Of a stretch of 64,000 nucleotides of DNA, positions 1-13,700 are shown piece by piece. The notes under the pieces are model-generated. The model had not been told where the DNA came from, ran no database searches, and was given only the letters and a program-made list of their open reading frames with translations. This DNA is from Heterotrichella gracilis (Eukaryota > Sar > Xanthophyceae > Tribonematales > Xanthonemataceae). The position numbers were made by a program, and so were the translations under genes. Position 1 is the stretch's first letter; the number at the start of each line of letters is the position of its first letter. Where the stretch lies: positions 229,794 through 293,793 of the forward strand of contig JAULBX010019965.1 in assembly GCA_032358255.1 (NCBI GenBank), written 5' to 3'.

Positions 1-3000
1 CGTGGGATGCACACATGCCGCAGCGGGACAAGACCATTGCTGCTGTCAAGGCCGCCAAGCTGTCTGCTGTGGAGCGCATACTGTGGGGAGGGGCGCCGCC
101 TGTGGTGACAAGTAAGCAACCCCACAAGCCGTGCAACTTGGGGATTGATCATAATGATACATTCAAAATGCACCTATTTTATGGCATGCATGGTTATTTA
201 CGTGGATGCATTATACATGTAAAGCTTTGCAAAGCTCGAGGGCATACGTGTATCTTATTTTTAAATATATTTCACCAGTAATTTGTGGGAACTGTCGCTG
301 GCATGTGCTCCGACGCGTGCACATCGCCCCTGCTGCACAACACATCCGTTGTGTGCTGAACTGCTTAACTTTTGCATTGTATCCTCATTACCTCCTCACA
401 ACCTTCTCACACCCGGGCACTGATGGCTGTCTCAAGGTGCACTTGCCTTGCACACAACCGCACTGCATGGAACCTCCTGCCTGCAGGCACACAACCACTC
501 ATAACCAACCTGGCTGGAGCCTGGCACCCATGTATACCCGTGCGGTATGCTAGGCCATTGCGGACATCCCCACACCCACACTCCCACACTCAGCGGCACC
601 CCACACCCTGCCCCCTAAACTCAAAACCCTTCAACCCCCCCAGGCCGCCGTACGCGCCAGTACCTGCTGCGCCGCCTTGGCTACCTTGTGCTGCGTGGCC
701 TGGAGGTGGAGCTGGCTGACCTGCGATGCACCCTGGTGCTGGACCAGGTGCCAACGCAGAGGACGGAAGGTGAGCGGCATGGATTTTAATAATGTTGTTT
801 GGGGGGGTGCTGTACATCGCATCCACCACTCGCCACACATGCTGCGCCTCCCCTCTTACCTGTCCTTCGGTCACCACCAGTCATCACCACATGCATTCTG
901 GCACAAAAGCGAGATCTACCCTCTTTGCCCTCCTCCTACCCACCGCACCCACCACCGCCCTCTGCGCACAGACCCCACCACAGGCACCGACGGCCAGGGC
1001 CTGTCAGCTGACCAGCTGCTGGGCACATCAGCCACCCTGGCGCTGCGGGGGCTGCGGCTGGGCAACCGGGCGGCGGTGGCGGGGGGCGTGGTGGCGGGGC
1101 TGGCGGGGGCGGTGGGTGCTGGGGTGGTGTCTACTGATGTGCAGGTCAAGGGGCTCATGCTGGAGGTGACGCCGCCACCCGCGCTGGCGGGGTCAAGGTA
1201 ACGATTTTAGGGTGAAGTGTGGTGGGGATGGGGGTTCAGGGTTTGGAGGTTCTGGACTTAGAAGATAGGCATTACCGCGGGGTTTGGGTGCGTGGATCAA
1301 TAGCAAGCGCACGGTGCTCACATGGTTGTCTGTCAAACGGGTTACAAATGAACAAAGATGGTGGACACTACCAGATTCTGGTCAGCCAATCACAGTCAGT
1401 TACAGGAGGTTCATCAATGCATCCCAATGTGCATTGTGTTTTCCCCGCTCCTGGAGAGTGAAAGCATCCATTTTCATTTTGATAATGAAAATTTGCTTTT
1501 AAACCATTGGCTTCGCCCCCGCAGCACCCCCCGCCCCGTGCCCGTCATCCGCCGCTGGAACTGCTCCACCCAGGTCAGCTGGCAGCTCACCACCACGCTC
1601 ATGCGCGCACCCTGCTCCGAGTGCGGTCCCGTGCTGAGCGTGCACATATTCATGCACGCGCTGCACGTGCAGCTGGAGCCGGTGGCGCTCAAGCTGATGC
1701 TGGCCAGCCTGGCGTGCGTGCACCAGTACGTGCAGCACCGCAAGTATCGCAAGCTCAGGCCGCAGGTGGGTAAATGTTGTGGACGCTGGGGGCGAGGGGG
1801 AAGGGTGGGGGGCCTCATGCGTGGCTTGTGTGTGTCTGCATTAGTGCATTGGGGAAGCCAGCCCACAATACACGCTGTTTACCTTGAGGTTTATAGGCCG
1901 ACTGCGCATTGGTATGCACACACATATCTACATCTGCATTAATTGCCCCTATCCTTCATCTTCCTGCCTACCTCAAACCTCCATTCCTGCGCAAAAATGC
2001 AGTGCCCCCGGGCTTGCGCGACTCCAGCGTAAACCCTGAACCCTGAATTCTGAACCTGCTGCGTGACTAGCTCTTGAATCCTACACCGTTTGTGTGACTA
2101 ATTCCTAACCCCTCAACCCCCACAGGTGGACGTGCGCTCCTCGCCCCTCCAGTGGTGGCACCACGCCTGCCGCTCGGTGCTGGTGGAGCGATCCCGACTG
2201 CTGCGCGGCTACCAGACGCACATGGCGCAGGGCCAGCGCCACGAGCTGAGGCAGGCGTATGAGCGCCTGTACCTGCGGTCAAAGTCTAAGAGGGTCAGGT
2301 GCGGGCGGTAGGGAGTTGGTGTCGGGGAATGCAGGTGGGTAGAGGTCGTGGGTTTGCGTGGAGTGCAGGTGGGTGCATGTTGAGCAGAAGTGTCGGGTAC
2401 AAGGGCGTGGTGTAGGTACTACGACTGTGGTTTGGGGCTAGGTTGCGCTGCGTTCAGGGTTCATCGCCAATTCCCTCTGGTTTTCTATGCACACATGCCC
2501 TGGTTAGGGTTTATGGTTCCCTGACACTCCCCTAACACCTACCTTGACGGTGCAGGGTGTGGGATATGGCCATGCGGGCGATGGGCAGCGGCGCGGAATG
2601 CACCTGCACTGCGCTGTGGAGGATGGAGGCGCACATGTGTGAAGGGGACATTGCGCAGTTCAGGTGGTGGGCGTGGGTGCACAGCCAGGGCCGAAAGGTG
2701 GGTGGTGTGGTTAAGGGAGGGGTGGAGGTGATCAGGTGTGTGTATGGGGGGGAGCCATTGGCGGCATGGCTTATACCTGGTATTGCGGAGGGGTGCACCC
2801 TCATTTGATATTTAGAGTTCGTGCACAGAATTGCATATCCAACACCCTACCTTGCTGCAACCCTTAACCCCACTGTGCAGCCCCCCTCCCCCGACGCCCT
2901 GCACCACAAGCTGGAGAGCATCTTCAACATCATCGGGGCCAAGGGGAAGATACGAGTGGACCGCTCCCGCCCCCTGCGCGCCCAGCTCTCAACCTACTGT

Positions 3001-4749
3001 CCAAAGGTCTCCCTGGCCATGCAGCTGGCGCCCGCCTCCGATGCCTGCCGCGCGCAGCTGGTGCTGACTGTGGAGCAGCTGCACTGTGGGCTGAGGGCAG
3101 GGTCTAACCAGGCGCAGCAGTTGCAGGATGGCGCGGGGCCGCTGAACGTTGAGGTGCGTGTGGGGTTTTGAGGTTGGGGGGGTTGGAGAAGGGCGTGCGC
3201 TCAGGGTTTGGGTGTACGGTTTAGGATTTGGGATTCAGGGTTGAATGGCGTGGGCAGCAGCTGGTGCTGACTGTTGAGCAGCTGCACTGTGGGTTGAGGG
3301 CAGGGTCAAACCAGGCACAACGGCTGCTGGATGGGACGGGGCTGCTGAATGTGGAGGTGCGTGTGGGGTTTGCAGGTTGTTGAGGTAGTGCCTTATGTTC
3401 AGGGTTCAGCTTGAGGGTTTAGGGTTGAATCAAGAGGGTTTAGGGTTGAATCTCGAGTCTGCGATTTTGATGTGTAATATTGTGCTGACAATGTACTCAT
3501 GCTGACAATGTCCACCCTCCCCCCCCGCAGGCCTCCTGCCACGCCATGCACATTGCACACTGCACAGGCAGCGCTGCTGCAGGCGGACTCCCGCAGCGGC
3601 CCATGGGTGGGGTCCCCACGGCCACCGGTGCCCCCCCCGCCCCCTGGCTGGTGCAGAGCCCCCCCGTGTACCTCACAAACACACACAGCCAGAAGGTGAG
3701 GGGGGCGTCTTTGAACGGGAAGCGGGAGGGGTTGTGCTTCTCACATGGGGGATAATTGTGTACATAATCATGTACATAGGACAGACACAGCACATGGCCC
3801 CCATGCGGGAACGCCAGGAACTGACCACCGCAGGGATGGTGCGCCAGCAGCCCAATTATTGCCGTGCCGTCCTTGTGCCCACACACCAACCCCTCTTAAC
3901 GCAGAACTCTACCAAAGAACCCCATAAAACACTCACTCTCTGCTCACCCACCACCTTCCCCCCCTTTGCAGGGCGTGCCCCCTCCCCCCTTCTTCCGCCT
4001 CGCCATGGTCCGCCCCCCCCTGCAAACCGCGGCCGAGCCCGGCACCCTGCGCGCCGAGGTGGCCCCCATCGACATCATCCACCAGCAGCTGCCATTGCTG
4101 CAGTGCGTGAGGTTCATGAATGCAGCCTGGCCCCCTTACAGCTTTGACCCCCTGGTGGTGAAGTCGGCTGTGTCCTTCAACGAGGTGGTGCGGGACAGGG
4201 TGTTTGGCGCGCGCATGGGCCACCGCCACATCAACACGCAGCTCAGCACGCACCTGGAGGTGGGTCGGTGGTAATCTGCATGGGGCAGAAATACATTGAT
4301 GATTGATATCAGGATGAGCCTGGGGATGGGGCGGCGTTGCCTACTTCTCAGAGTTTGTGCAAACTAAGTACAAAACTTTGCGCTGCTTGCCACGAGAATG
4401 GCCTGTTTTGGGCATGCGGGAATGGAGCCAATACTGATTGTAAGGGTCCCTTGCTGCAGCTTGAGGTTGGCGATGTAATAGACTATGAAGAAATCAACAA
4501 ATGTAGTAATAATCTAATATTCGCTTTGTTTGCAGCTTGAGGTTGGCGACGTGCGCCTCATCCTTCCCTGCGGGGACCTGCCTGCCAAGGAGGAGGACCC
4601 GGCAAATGCGCCGCATGGCCGCGCGTTCCTGCGCCAGCGCTCCATGGCGGGCACCAGCGACGATGAGGGCGGGGAGGAGGCGCCCTGCATGCTGGTGCTG
4701 GCGCTGGGCCAGTTCACGGTCACCTCATCATGCAGGGGGCTGGGGCCAG
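1..4749 (+). CDS. VPS13: VPS13 exons 1-10: extended chorein / N-terminal groove region
   Basis: Exons 1-111 (partial), 644-769, 984-1197, 1525-1765, 2126-2298, 2556-2697, 2881-3153, 3531-3695, 3972-4259 and 4536-4749; residues 1-648 of the visible product. The first exon may begin at 24 after a CAG rather than run off the edge. QYLLRRLGYLVLRGLEVEL, the WNCSTQVSW strand and the EGDIAQFRWWAW segment resemble the amphipathic strands and helix of the VPS13 N-terminal region that follows chorein. Phases chain without conflict: 111 leaves one base, 769 one, 1197 two, then zero. The intron after 3153 carries an in-frame copy of the last 99 nt of exon 7, and the intron before 4536 repeats the first bases of exon 10 at 4460, so one of these may be used alternatively. 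Confidence 0.82.
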
Positions 4750-7700
4750 GTGCGGGGTGCAGGGTGTTTGGGTGAGGGGGGTGTTTTCAGGGTAGGATAA
4801 GGGTGCTCATGTGGGCATGACAAATGGCCCAGTATAGCAGTAGGTGTATACAGGGTAGCTGGTGATGCGGCAGTATTTAAATCAAAAGTACCCAGTATTA
4901 ATCCAGTATGCCAGTATGCTTCCATACGGTTACTCAATATGTTTGTTGGCGTGCCATACTGGCATGGGGAGCTAGTATGGTGATATGGCAATATGGTGCC
5001 TTGCACCTCCCCCCTTTTGATCTTCATGTTTGATTAAAGTCAGTAGGGTAGTAGGGCTGTATGGTAGGGGTAGGGGGTGGGGTGGGTGGGGGGAAGGCAT
5101 CATGCCAGCCACACAAGGGGGGGGGGTCCTAGGCACCATACAGCCATACAGCCATACAGTGCCTGTAAGATACCCATATCAAGTGCCTGTTAGGGTTGCG
5201 ATTTAGGTTTTTAGGGTTTAGGCTTTAGGGTTAGGGTTTAGGGTTTTAGGGTTTAGGGTCCAAGTTTTCGAGGCTGATATGGCGGCGGTATGGCGGTATG
5301 GTGCCTTAGGTACCCCCCACATATTCATAAGGCTGTATGGTGATATGACGGTATGGTGCCTTTACCCCCCCCCCTATTCTCTTGGGCTGGTATGGTGGTA
5401 TGGCAGTATGGTACCTCATACACCCCCCCCCTTCTCCATTCAATAAGAGGACAAGAATATATCTTTGATGAAAGGCTTGTTATATATATATTTTAATGCT
5501 GTACATACGGCTACCATACAGGCAAGGCTGTATACACATACTGTCATAGTGGGCCAACCCTCGTGGGCATGGGAGGGAATGTTGAGGCAATTATTGGTAC
5601 ATGTGCTGTGTAAAGTTTTTCCTTGTTAGGCTGAGAGTATACCTATGTACGGTAGTACTTTGCATTTTACTTGTATGAATTCCAATGTTTGCATAAATAT
5701 TTGTATGAATTTTAACGCACAACCCATGGTGTGTACGCCCGCTTTCCAGCATGCGTAGTGTTACCACTTTATACCGCATGCCAATCAGCGGGTCCTCTGC
5801 CATTCAGGTGCCACCATGGCTGTATCCAATGCAATCCCAGAAGGCGCCATTTCCTCCCCTCCACCCGCACCCCTGCAATCCCCCTTCCAAGTCATTGCAG
5901 CCGCCTCCTCCCCCTTCCTGGCCCCAGTGCCCCCCTCCCCCCTCTCCCCCATCTCCCAGCTGTTCGGCAAGCACAGCCGCACCCCCTCATCCACACCCTC
6001 ACACCACAGCCGGCGGCTGTCTCAGGTCAGTAAGGTGGTTGAAAATATACTTGGGATTGCATTTAATATTGTAATTGTCTTGTAGATGTATTTGTGATTG
6101 TAATTTTGAGTTGGATTACATGCATATTAACAGTCATCGTTGCGTACACAACACCTAGGGAGGTCTTCCTCGACCCTGTGTATGGCCGTCATGCGCGCCG
6201 AAAGGTCCTTGGTAACCACGTCAGTGCATGTGACCTAAACTCCCCCTAGGGTCGGTGACTCTACCAAGCAGCACGCACATATCTGGCACTGCGAGTGTAT
6301 TGAACCCTCCTTACAAAGGGATTGAATCGCTTTCGAGAGGGTGAATGCTACAACTGGTAATCCCTCCCCTCCTTCCATCATTTCGAGCAATAAAATACTT
6401 CAATTTTTTAAATGTGTTGTCTGCCGTCCCAGGTTGAGTCAGTCCTGCAGCAGGAGGGCCGTAAGGCCACCCACGACCGCCTGTCCTGCCACCTGTCCCT
6501 CGAGGCCTTCATCACCAAGCTGGACACCGCAACCATGGAGGTGGAGGAGCGGGTGCCGGTGCTCAAGCCATGCTACGTGCAGGTAGGCAGGCAGGCATGA
6601 AAGATCACACTGGCTGTGATCAACTATCGCCTCGTATTCATGGGGTTCATGGTTTTCTTATTTACCTGGGATTAATGCACCCAAATTTTAACATGCATAG
6701 TCTGTTTTCTACAATAGAATCAGATGTGTAAGTATGTATACATGTCTTTTAGAAATTCCCTGTGAAACTTTCCTGTGAAACTTTTCCAGCTGCGGAACAA
6801 AAAGATACAAATTCATAAGACAGGTAAATATGTTTACCCGTCTTTTTAACCCTGGTTTTATGTTCAGTCTTATAGACCAACTTGTTCATTCTCTTTGCAG
6901 GCGCACCTGGACCAGCAGGTTGAGGCCGCAAGGGACAGCGTGTACAAGCGCGTGGTGCAGACGCGGCTGGTGACCTCAGTCATCGATGTGCAGGTCAGCC
7001 AGTTTGTGAAGAAGGAGCTGCAGGGGCTGGTGCACTACCTGGCGAGGTCCTCCATACGCCTGTCGGAGACCGCCTTTGCGCACCACTTCAAACAGGTAAA
7101 GGGAACACTTCGACGAAAGGTACTGGGCAGGAAACCCTGCCTAAGGTACCTACCTAGGGTATCTGGTGGAATCTGGTGGAATTTGAAAGGATAACTTTTT
7201 GAAACAGAGAAAGTAGGGAATCCTTGCTAGGGTGGGTAGTGACCTGCTTGGCCAGCAGGCTGTCAGGAAGTGCGCACTACTGTAGACAGGCAATGCAATT
7301 GTGTGGATGAAGCAAAGGCAGGGAACTCATCACGCTCGCACACCACTAGCCAAAAATGGAAATATGAACAGGTCACACCAATTCATGCCACACTGTCCTC
7401 TACATGCAGGAGGACAGGGATCCCGACCTGGTCCCCCAGCAATCCCAGGAGCGGAAGTCTGCCCTGGCCTCTAAGCCCAGCATGCTGAGCGCCTCAAAAT
7501 ACATGACCAAGGACCTGAAGGAGCTCAAGCAGCGCATACACAGCGGGGAGCATGACCCTGCCGCGTCAACGGTGTATTCCACGCAGCAGGCAACCGAGGC
7601 CAGCGAGACGGACATCCCGTTGGAGGTGAGGGAGATGTGTAGGGTCTAGCGTTCATGCTGTCAAAATTGTCGTGAACAGCACGCATGTATACAATCTGTA

Positions 7701-10700
7701 GATCTTTGAAATCACTGGTTGACATTTTGCAATACATTAAAAAGCTGCTGCTGTCAAGCCAGCGCCTGGGGCCAACGTACCCCCTTCTCCCTTTGCACCG
7801 CTTCATACGCCGTGCATTTGATCGTGCACTCAACCCCCACCGCAGGCCATCCACGGCGCCGAGCGGCGGTACGGCCTGGTGTTTGCCATGCACCTGTCGG
7901 TACCCTCGGCTGGGGTCACCTTCCTTGAGTCTGAGGACATGGCCGACACTGTGTATGGTCTGGCCCGGGAGCTGTTCAGGGTGCAGCTGGAGCGGGTGGG
8001 GGCATCGGTGGCGGTGGAGGACGGGGTGCAGGACGTGAGGTGGGTGTGGTAGGGTGCGGGTGGTAGACCACATTGAGTAGGTTGGGTGTTGTGCGCACCA
8101 TTATCATCGACAATTACACACGATCACCAATTGATTACATGCATTGGAGCAGCTGGGGGTTGGTCAAACACCATTGGCGGCGTTCCAACACCTCACAGTG
8201 CGTGCGCCCGCTGGGTATCAACTTCCACAAGCAATAATAATACTAATACTAATAATAATAATAAGATTCAATATTATTATTAATAATCTAAGCAACCTGC
8301 AGGTTTGCGCTGGGCGCCATCGGCATCGACGACCTCACCATGCCCGAAAACTGCTACTGCCACCTGCTGGCGCCCACGCCCGCATGCGTCAACGAGAACT
8401 TCCGGGGCGACGGGGGATTTCTGCGGCGGGCATTCACTGCATGGCGCCTGCTGGTTGCGCGGCGCAGCGGGTCCAGCCGCAAAGCGCGGGAGGCTGCTGA
8501 GCACGTGCTTGTGGGTTCGGATGCGCAGCTGGCGGGGCATGTGTCGCTAGGTGCGGGGATTGGGGGTGGATTTGGGGGTGCACAATGAGGACCAGCAGAA
8601 ACCATGGAATTTCTTTCAATTGTGGGAATAAGGTGTGGGGGGGTATTGTTTGGGTATAATTTGGCTTGGGTGCGGCGCAAAGGAGGTGGGGCACAATATG
8701 ATTCCTCCTCAACCTGCAAACCCTTACTCCTAAAAACTCTTGCCCCCCAGGCCAGCACCAGGTGAGCGTCTCCCTGAGCAGCAGCTTCTTCAGGAGCACG
8801 CTGGAGCTGGCCACACTCACGCGTGCCATCGACTACGCACACACGGTCATGGACACAGCGTCGCCACAGGGGGACAGCCCGAGGGCCGTGCGGGGGTTGC
8901 AGGAGGCGCCATCTCCAACCGCGGCGCCCGACTCCCGCAGGTTTGTTACTTATTTAGCGCTGCACCATTGGATGGACTTGTTTTATGTTGCCATCGTGCT
9001 GAACGACTTGGATTCTTGTGTCATAATTTATGAGTTTTTCGGTTCACGCTCGTGCTGAATTGATCCCTCCACTCCCTCCTGCCTTCCCGCAGGATGGTGC
9101 AGCGACAAGGCTCAGGGGTGCGCATGTCCATTTCCACCCCTGGAGGGCGCACAGGCAGAGCCAGGGGGGTCAGCTTTGTGGAGGCGGGCCAGTCCAAACC
9201 TCCCACCGACAAGAGCAAATCGGGGACCGCTGCGGTTCCCGCCCCGCGCAAGCCCCTCCTCTGGGGACGGGCGGTGAGCGTGGAGGTGACGGTGAATTTT
9301 GCGCACTTCAATGTGGTCACCCGGGGGGAGTGCTTCGCCACTGTGTTTTGGGACAAGATCGACGGCGTGGTGTATGCGGATGCCCGGCGTGAGCACAACG
9401 AGCTGCAGCTGATGTGTGTGGGGATGGAGGTGGCTGACAAGCTGGGGAGCAACCCCCACTACCGCACCATCGTGGGGTGCTCGGGGGTGGATGGCGCCGA
9501 GATGAACCAGATCCTGGTGCAGGCCTACCACGGGAAGGTGCAGCATATGGCGACGCAAGGGGGGTTGTTTGCGCTCAACCTGAGCGAGCAAGGTATGAAA
9601 AGCAAAAGGGGAAAGAGTAAGCTGCGTTTGGCCCTACATGCAGGGGCCCTGTAGCATGGGGCCTGGCCGGCATCTTTGACTATCTAAGCTATGGAGCAGC
9701 TATGATTTGGCGATGGGGCATCTGCCACGATTGGTTGGGTGATGGTGACTTATGGAGCGAATGAATGGTGTCTGTTTTGTGGCCATGGTTGCTATAGCTG
9801 TCACGAGATCCTTGCACAGCCGGCCATCCAAGGCACCTATTCAGGCCATTTGTTGGCCATCAGAAGCGCAGCGATGGGTTTCTTATCCATGTTTTTCCAA
9901 TCCCCACAGAGTCCTCCCGCAAGCAACGCCGCAAGGGCGCTGATGGTCTGCGGCGGGAGCGCCTAAAACCCCAGGCTAGGTTCCAGACGGTGGTCAAGGT
10001 GGAGGCAGAGGCGGTGCAGCTCACCATGTTGTGCAGGTCAGGACGTGTATTTTTGCCATGATTATGAATTGAGCTGAATTTAGTTGCAAAACCCAAAGCC
10101 ATTTGGGGTCCTTTTACTATTCGACTATCTGCAGATTAAGCGCATTTGGAATTCCTGCTCCATCCAAGGGAGGAGGGTGGCCCAGTAGTGGCCCAGTCGA
10201 TTTTACAAGAAACCTGAAAATGAACTGTGGTCCTTGGTGCAGGTTCTTCAAGGACCTGGGCTATTTTGTGGATGAGGTCAAGCACGCCCTGGGATCCCTG
10301 ACCGCCGACGCCATCCCTAGCGATGGCGAGAAGCCGCCCACGCCGCACCCTGCCAGCGGGGACGGGGGCGCATCCTACCAGCCCATTGCTGAGTTCCAGT
10401 TCCGCAGCTTGCGGGTGGATGTGCCTCGCCATTCTTGCTCGGACGAGTTTTTCTCCATCGCCATCCCCGACGCCAAGGTGGTGGTGCGCGCATCCCCGGG
10501 ATTCGTGGCGGAGCGGCGCCAGGTATGCGTTTGCTTGATATCGCATATGTCCGCTGTTCGTCAGTGCTCTTGCAATGCCGCACCAATTCTGCTCTTCTAG
10601 ATGAAATTATGAAGAAATGAGCAGAAAACCAATGCAATTAATGCAATTATTGCAAGGCAGTTAATTATGCATGTACCGAAAATTGCCGTTAATATATTTT

Positions 10701-13700
10701 CGATGTCACGCTTTCACAAATGTGTATGTCATTTTTTTTTGTGTGTATGGGTACTATCTTCTCATAGACCCCGTTCCCACATTTCGCATCTCATTCCCCA
10801 GGTGTACGAGACCCGCCCCCCGCCCGAATACGCGCGCCACCACTCCATGGCGTTCAGCAAGCACGCGCAGGGCCGCGACTGGGCGGATGTTCAGCGCCAG
10901 ATCTGCCAGCAGCAGCTGCACTGCCGACCAGGCTACTTTGGCTACGCCACTGACGTTGCCGCGCGCACAGCAGCCTTCAGCACCAGCGGGATGGAGGCCA
11001 TGTCGGATATGCTGAAATTTGAGGCGGATTTCTACCGCCAATTTGACCACTTTCAGGGCGAGGGTGGGACGGTCCCCGGGACTGCGTTGGCTGAGCTGGC
11101 GTCTCCCAAGGTGTGAGGGTTGGTGGCATGTGTTTATGCATTTAGTTTCAAATTCTGCAAAGTAGGCCTCTCCCCCTTTCAAGTGCTGGTTTGGAATAGC
11201 ATGCAAATATATGGCTGACTCCAACGGTCGACCCCCCTCCAACGGTCGACCCCCCTCCAACGGTCGACCCAGCCGTTGGCTCAGCACCTGAGTTTGAGTT
11301 GAGTCTTGAGTTCAACTAAGCAAGGGGTCGCAGGTTCGAATCCTAAGGGTAGCGATATTTTTCGAATTTCCCTGAACTTTGCGACGGGATAAAATGGGGA
11401 GCACGAAAGTGCGGTAAGCGGCACGACTGGTTGGCCACCATCTGCCACACTCGAAAGAGTGTCAGTTAAGCCTTGGCTCTAGAACTGGGGTGAGGCATAC
11501 CCAGACATGCTAACCTGGCTTCGAAGCTGGAAAGCAAATACTTACTTACTTACTTATATGGCTGACTAGCCAGGGTACTTTTGGTAACCGTTTGCCTTAT
11601 TTAATATGCATATGGCATGAGGGCCCCAGGATGGCTTTTGCTGTTGCAGCCCTTAAGACATCCCCCTTTTTGCCTTTCCTAGGTGTACTGGGGCCAGCAC
11701 ATTGCGGCAGAGGATACCGCTGGGTGCGGTTGCCTGTCGCTGCGCCAGGTGATGGAGTCGGGGGATGTGTTGGTGGCCGTAACACACGCGGATGTGCCGG
11801 ACTGCAAGGTGGGTAGGGGGGCAGAATTTGGGCCCAAAAGACAACTGGCGGTCGTAGCCTTTTGGTGCCATGTGGTAACTGCTGTGGTAAAGGTTGTTAT
11901 TTGCTAGAGTGCGCTTGTGGTTGCAAGGTGTTGACTTGTGAAGGACAGGACTGCATAGCGGATGGATGCCCTGGGGACAGGCATGCAATTTTAAATGTCA
12001 CAGGGGGTGTTGTAATGGATGGACATTGTCAGTTAGTAGACTGAGATGTGATGCAACACACCGTGCGCCATGCCACTGTCACATAGTACTCCCCCCTTGT
12101 CTTTCTCAGGTGTGGTGGCCATGGGCCAATGCGGTGTTTGGCGAGCTGCACTTCAGCCTCATGATGGCGGTGGTGTACGAAAACGCAGCGGAGCCCTCGC
12201 ACTTTGCCCCCCCCGCGCAGCCGCTGGTGCCCATCGGCGTCCCCCTGCCCTCCGCCCCCCCTCCTCCCGATAAGCTGGGGGTGGCGGAGGGTGCTGTTGT
12301 GCGGTGGGGGGTGCAGATCCACACCCACCGGGTGGATGCCATGGTTGAGATGCTGCCCAGGGCAACCAGCATGGCAGGCAGGGGGAGCGCGCTGGGCGAG
12401 GTGAGGGTACTGCGGGTGTGGGGGCGGGGGAGGGGAGGCATCTATCTCATAGAGGCTTATACTCTAAATCACAAGAGCACGGTTGTACCGGTTAAATAAA
12501 ATATAGTTGCATGTATTGATCAGCGGTTGTACATTTGCAGGCGTCTCTGGCCGGGTGCCAGCTTGATGTGCGAGGTTACAGCTGCGGGTCCATCAAGATA
12601 GTGCTGGCGGCTGCAGGGGCAAAGGTCACGGACCACAGGCTGTCAGAGGTAAGGAGGGAAACCAGCTAGGATAGCTGATTAGAGAAAAAAATGAGGAAAC
12701 CGTCTAGGGGAACCATAGGGTGTTGAAGATAGAACAAAGGCTAGACACCACAGGTTGAATGGCTTGGCAGTTGCTGGCTCGTGTGCTAAACCTTGATGGG
12801 GGCCTACAGGTTGCCTTTGGTCTCCCCGTTTGTTGTGTTCATTCTCCTCCCGCCGGGAAATTAGCCTCCCTGCACTGCTTCCCATCACATCCCCGTGATT
12901 TCTCCAACCGCAGGAGACAGGGTACGCAGTCCCCGTGATGCACGTGCGCCCCCTTGGCGCCCCCTCAGACCAGCCTGGCAGCACCACAAGCACCTCGGGC
13001 CTCAGGACAAACCCATGGGCATCAACACCCAAAGGTGGGTACGCCGCACCGCACACCACTTTACACCACACACACATCCCTGTGTGTGAAACTGGTGCAG
13101 GCAGTGGAGGGGCATTAGTTTCGCCACCACAACCGCCGCCGCTGCCTTGCCCATGCACACATCTGGGTGCATCTTAGGTCACTCGCATCCATCATGCAAA
13201 CCTAGTGCCAGGCACCCCCACGTCATAACTATGATCCTTGGTGTGCAGGGTCTGGCGCCAATTCCGGCTCGGGCCGCTTGCGGCGCCTGAGCATGTTCCA
13301 TGCGGGCGAGGCTGAGCAGCTGGGAGACAAGCAGTTTGTGGTGGAGTATGTCATTCAGGGGCTGCCAAATGGACTGCCAGGTGGGGGTGGGTGGCTGGCG
13401 GGCGGGTGGTGGAGATGGGTGGTTGGCAAATGGGAGTGATTGGTGGGTGCTCCAAGGCATTGGGGAACTTCTTTTGGTTCCCTGTTAGCCCTGAGCCTCT
13501 CAACCCTATTAGAATTTCTTGCACACACATAGATTTTGTGCGCGCCGTGGGTGCCCTTCTGTCCCCGGCCTTGAATTTCTGAACCTCTGAGCTTAAGGAA
13601 AACCCTATGCGCCATCCTGACCCGAGCCTGAAAACCCTGGCCCCAGGTCCCCACGTGGCGGAGGTGCTCATGCGCGGCGCCAGCCTCAAGTGGCCCTACG

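Noticed and set aside
5196-5262. TTTAGGG tract as a chromosome end
   Set aside because: It is short, degenerate, intronic and one of dozens in both orientations; genes continue on both sides.
11277-11360. Stand-alone tRNA gene suggested by the exact box B
   Set aside because: No clean acceptor-stem pairing or anticodon arm, and the segment lies inside an element with target duplications and a SINE tail.
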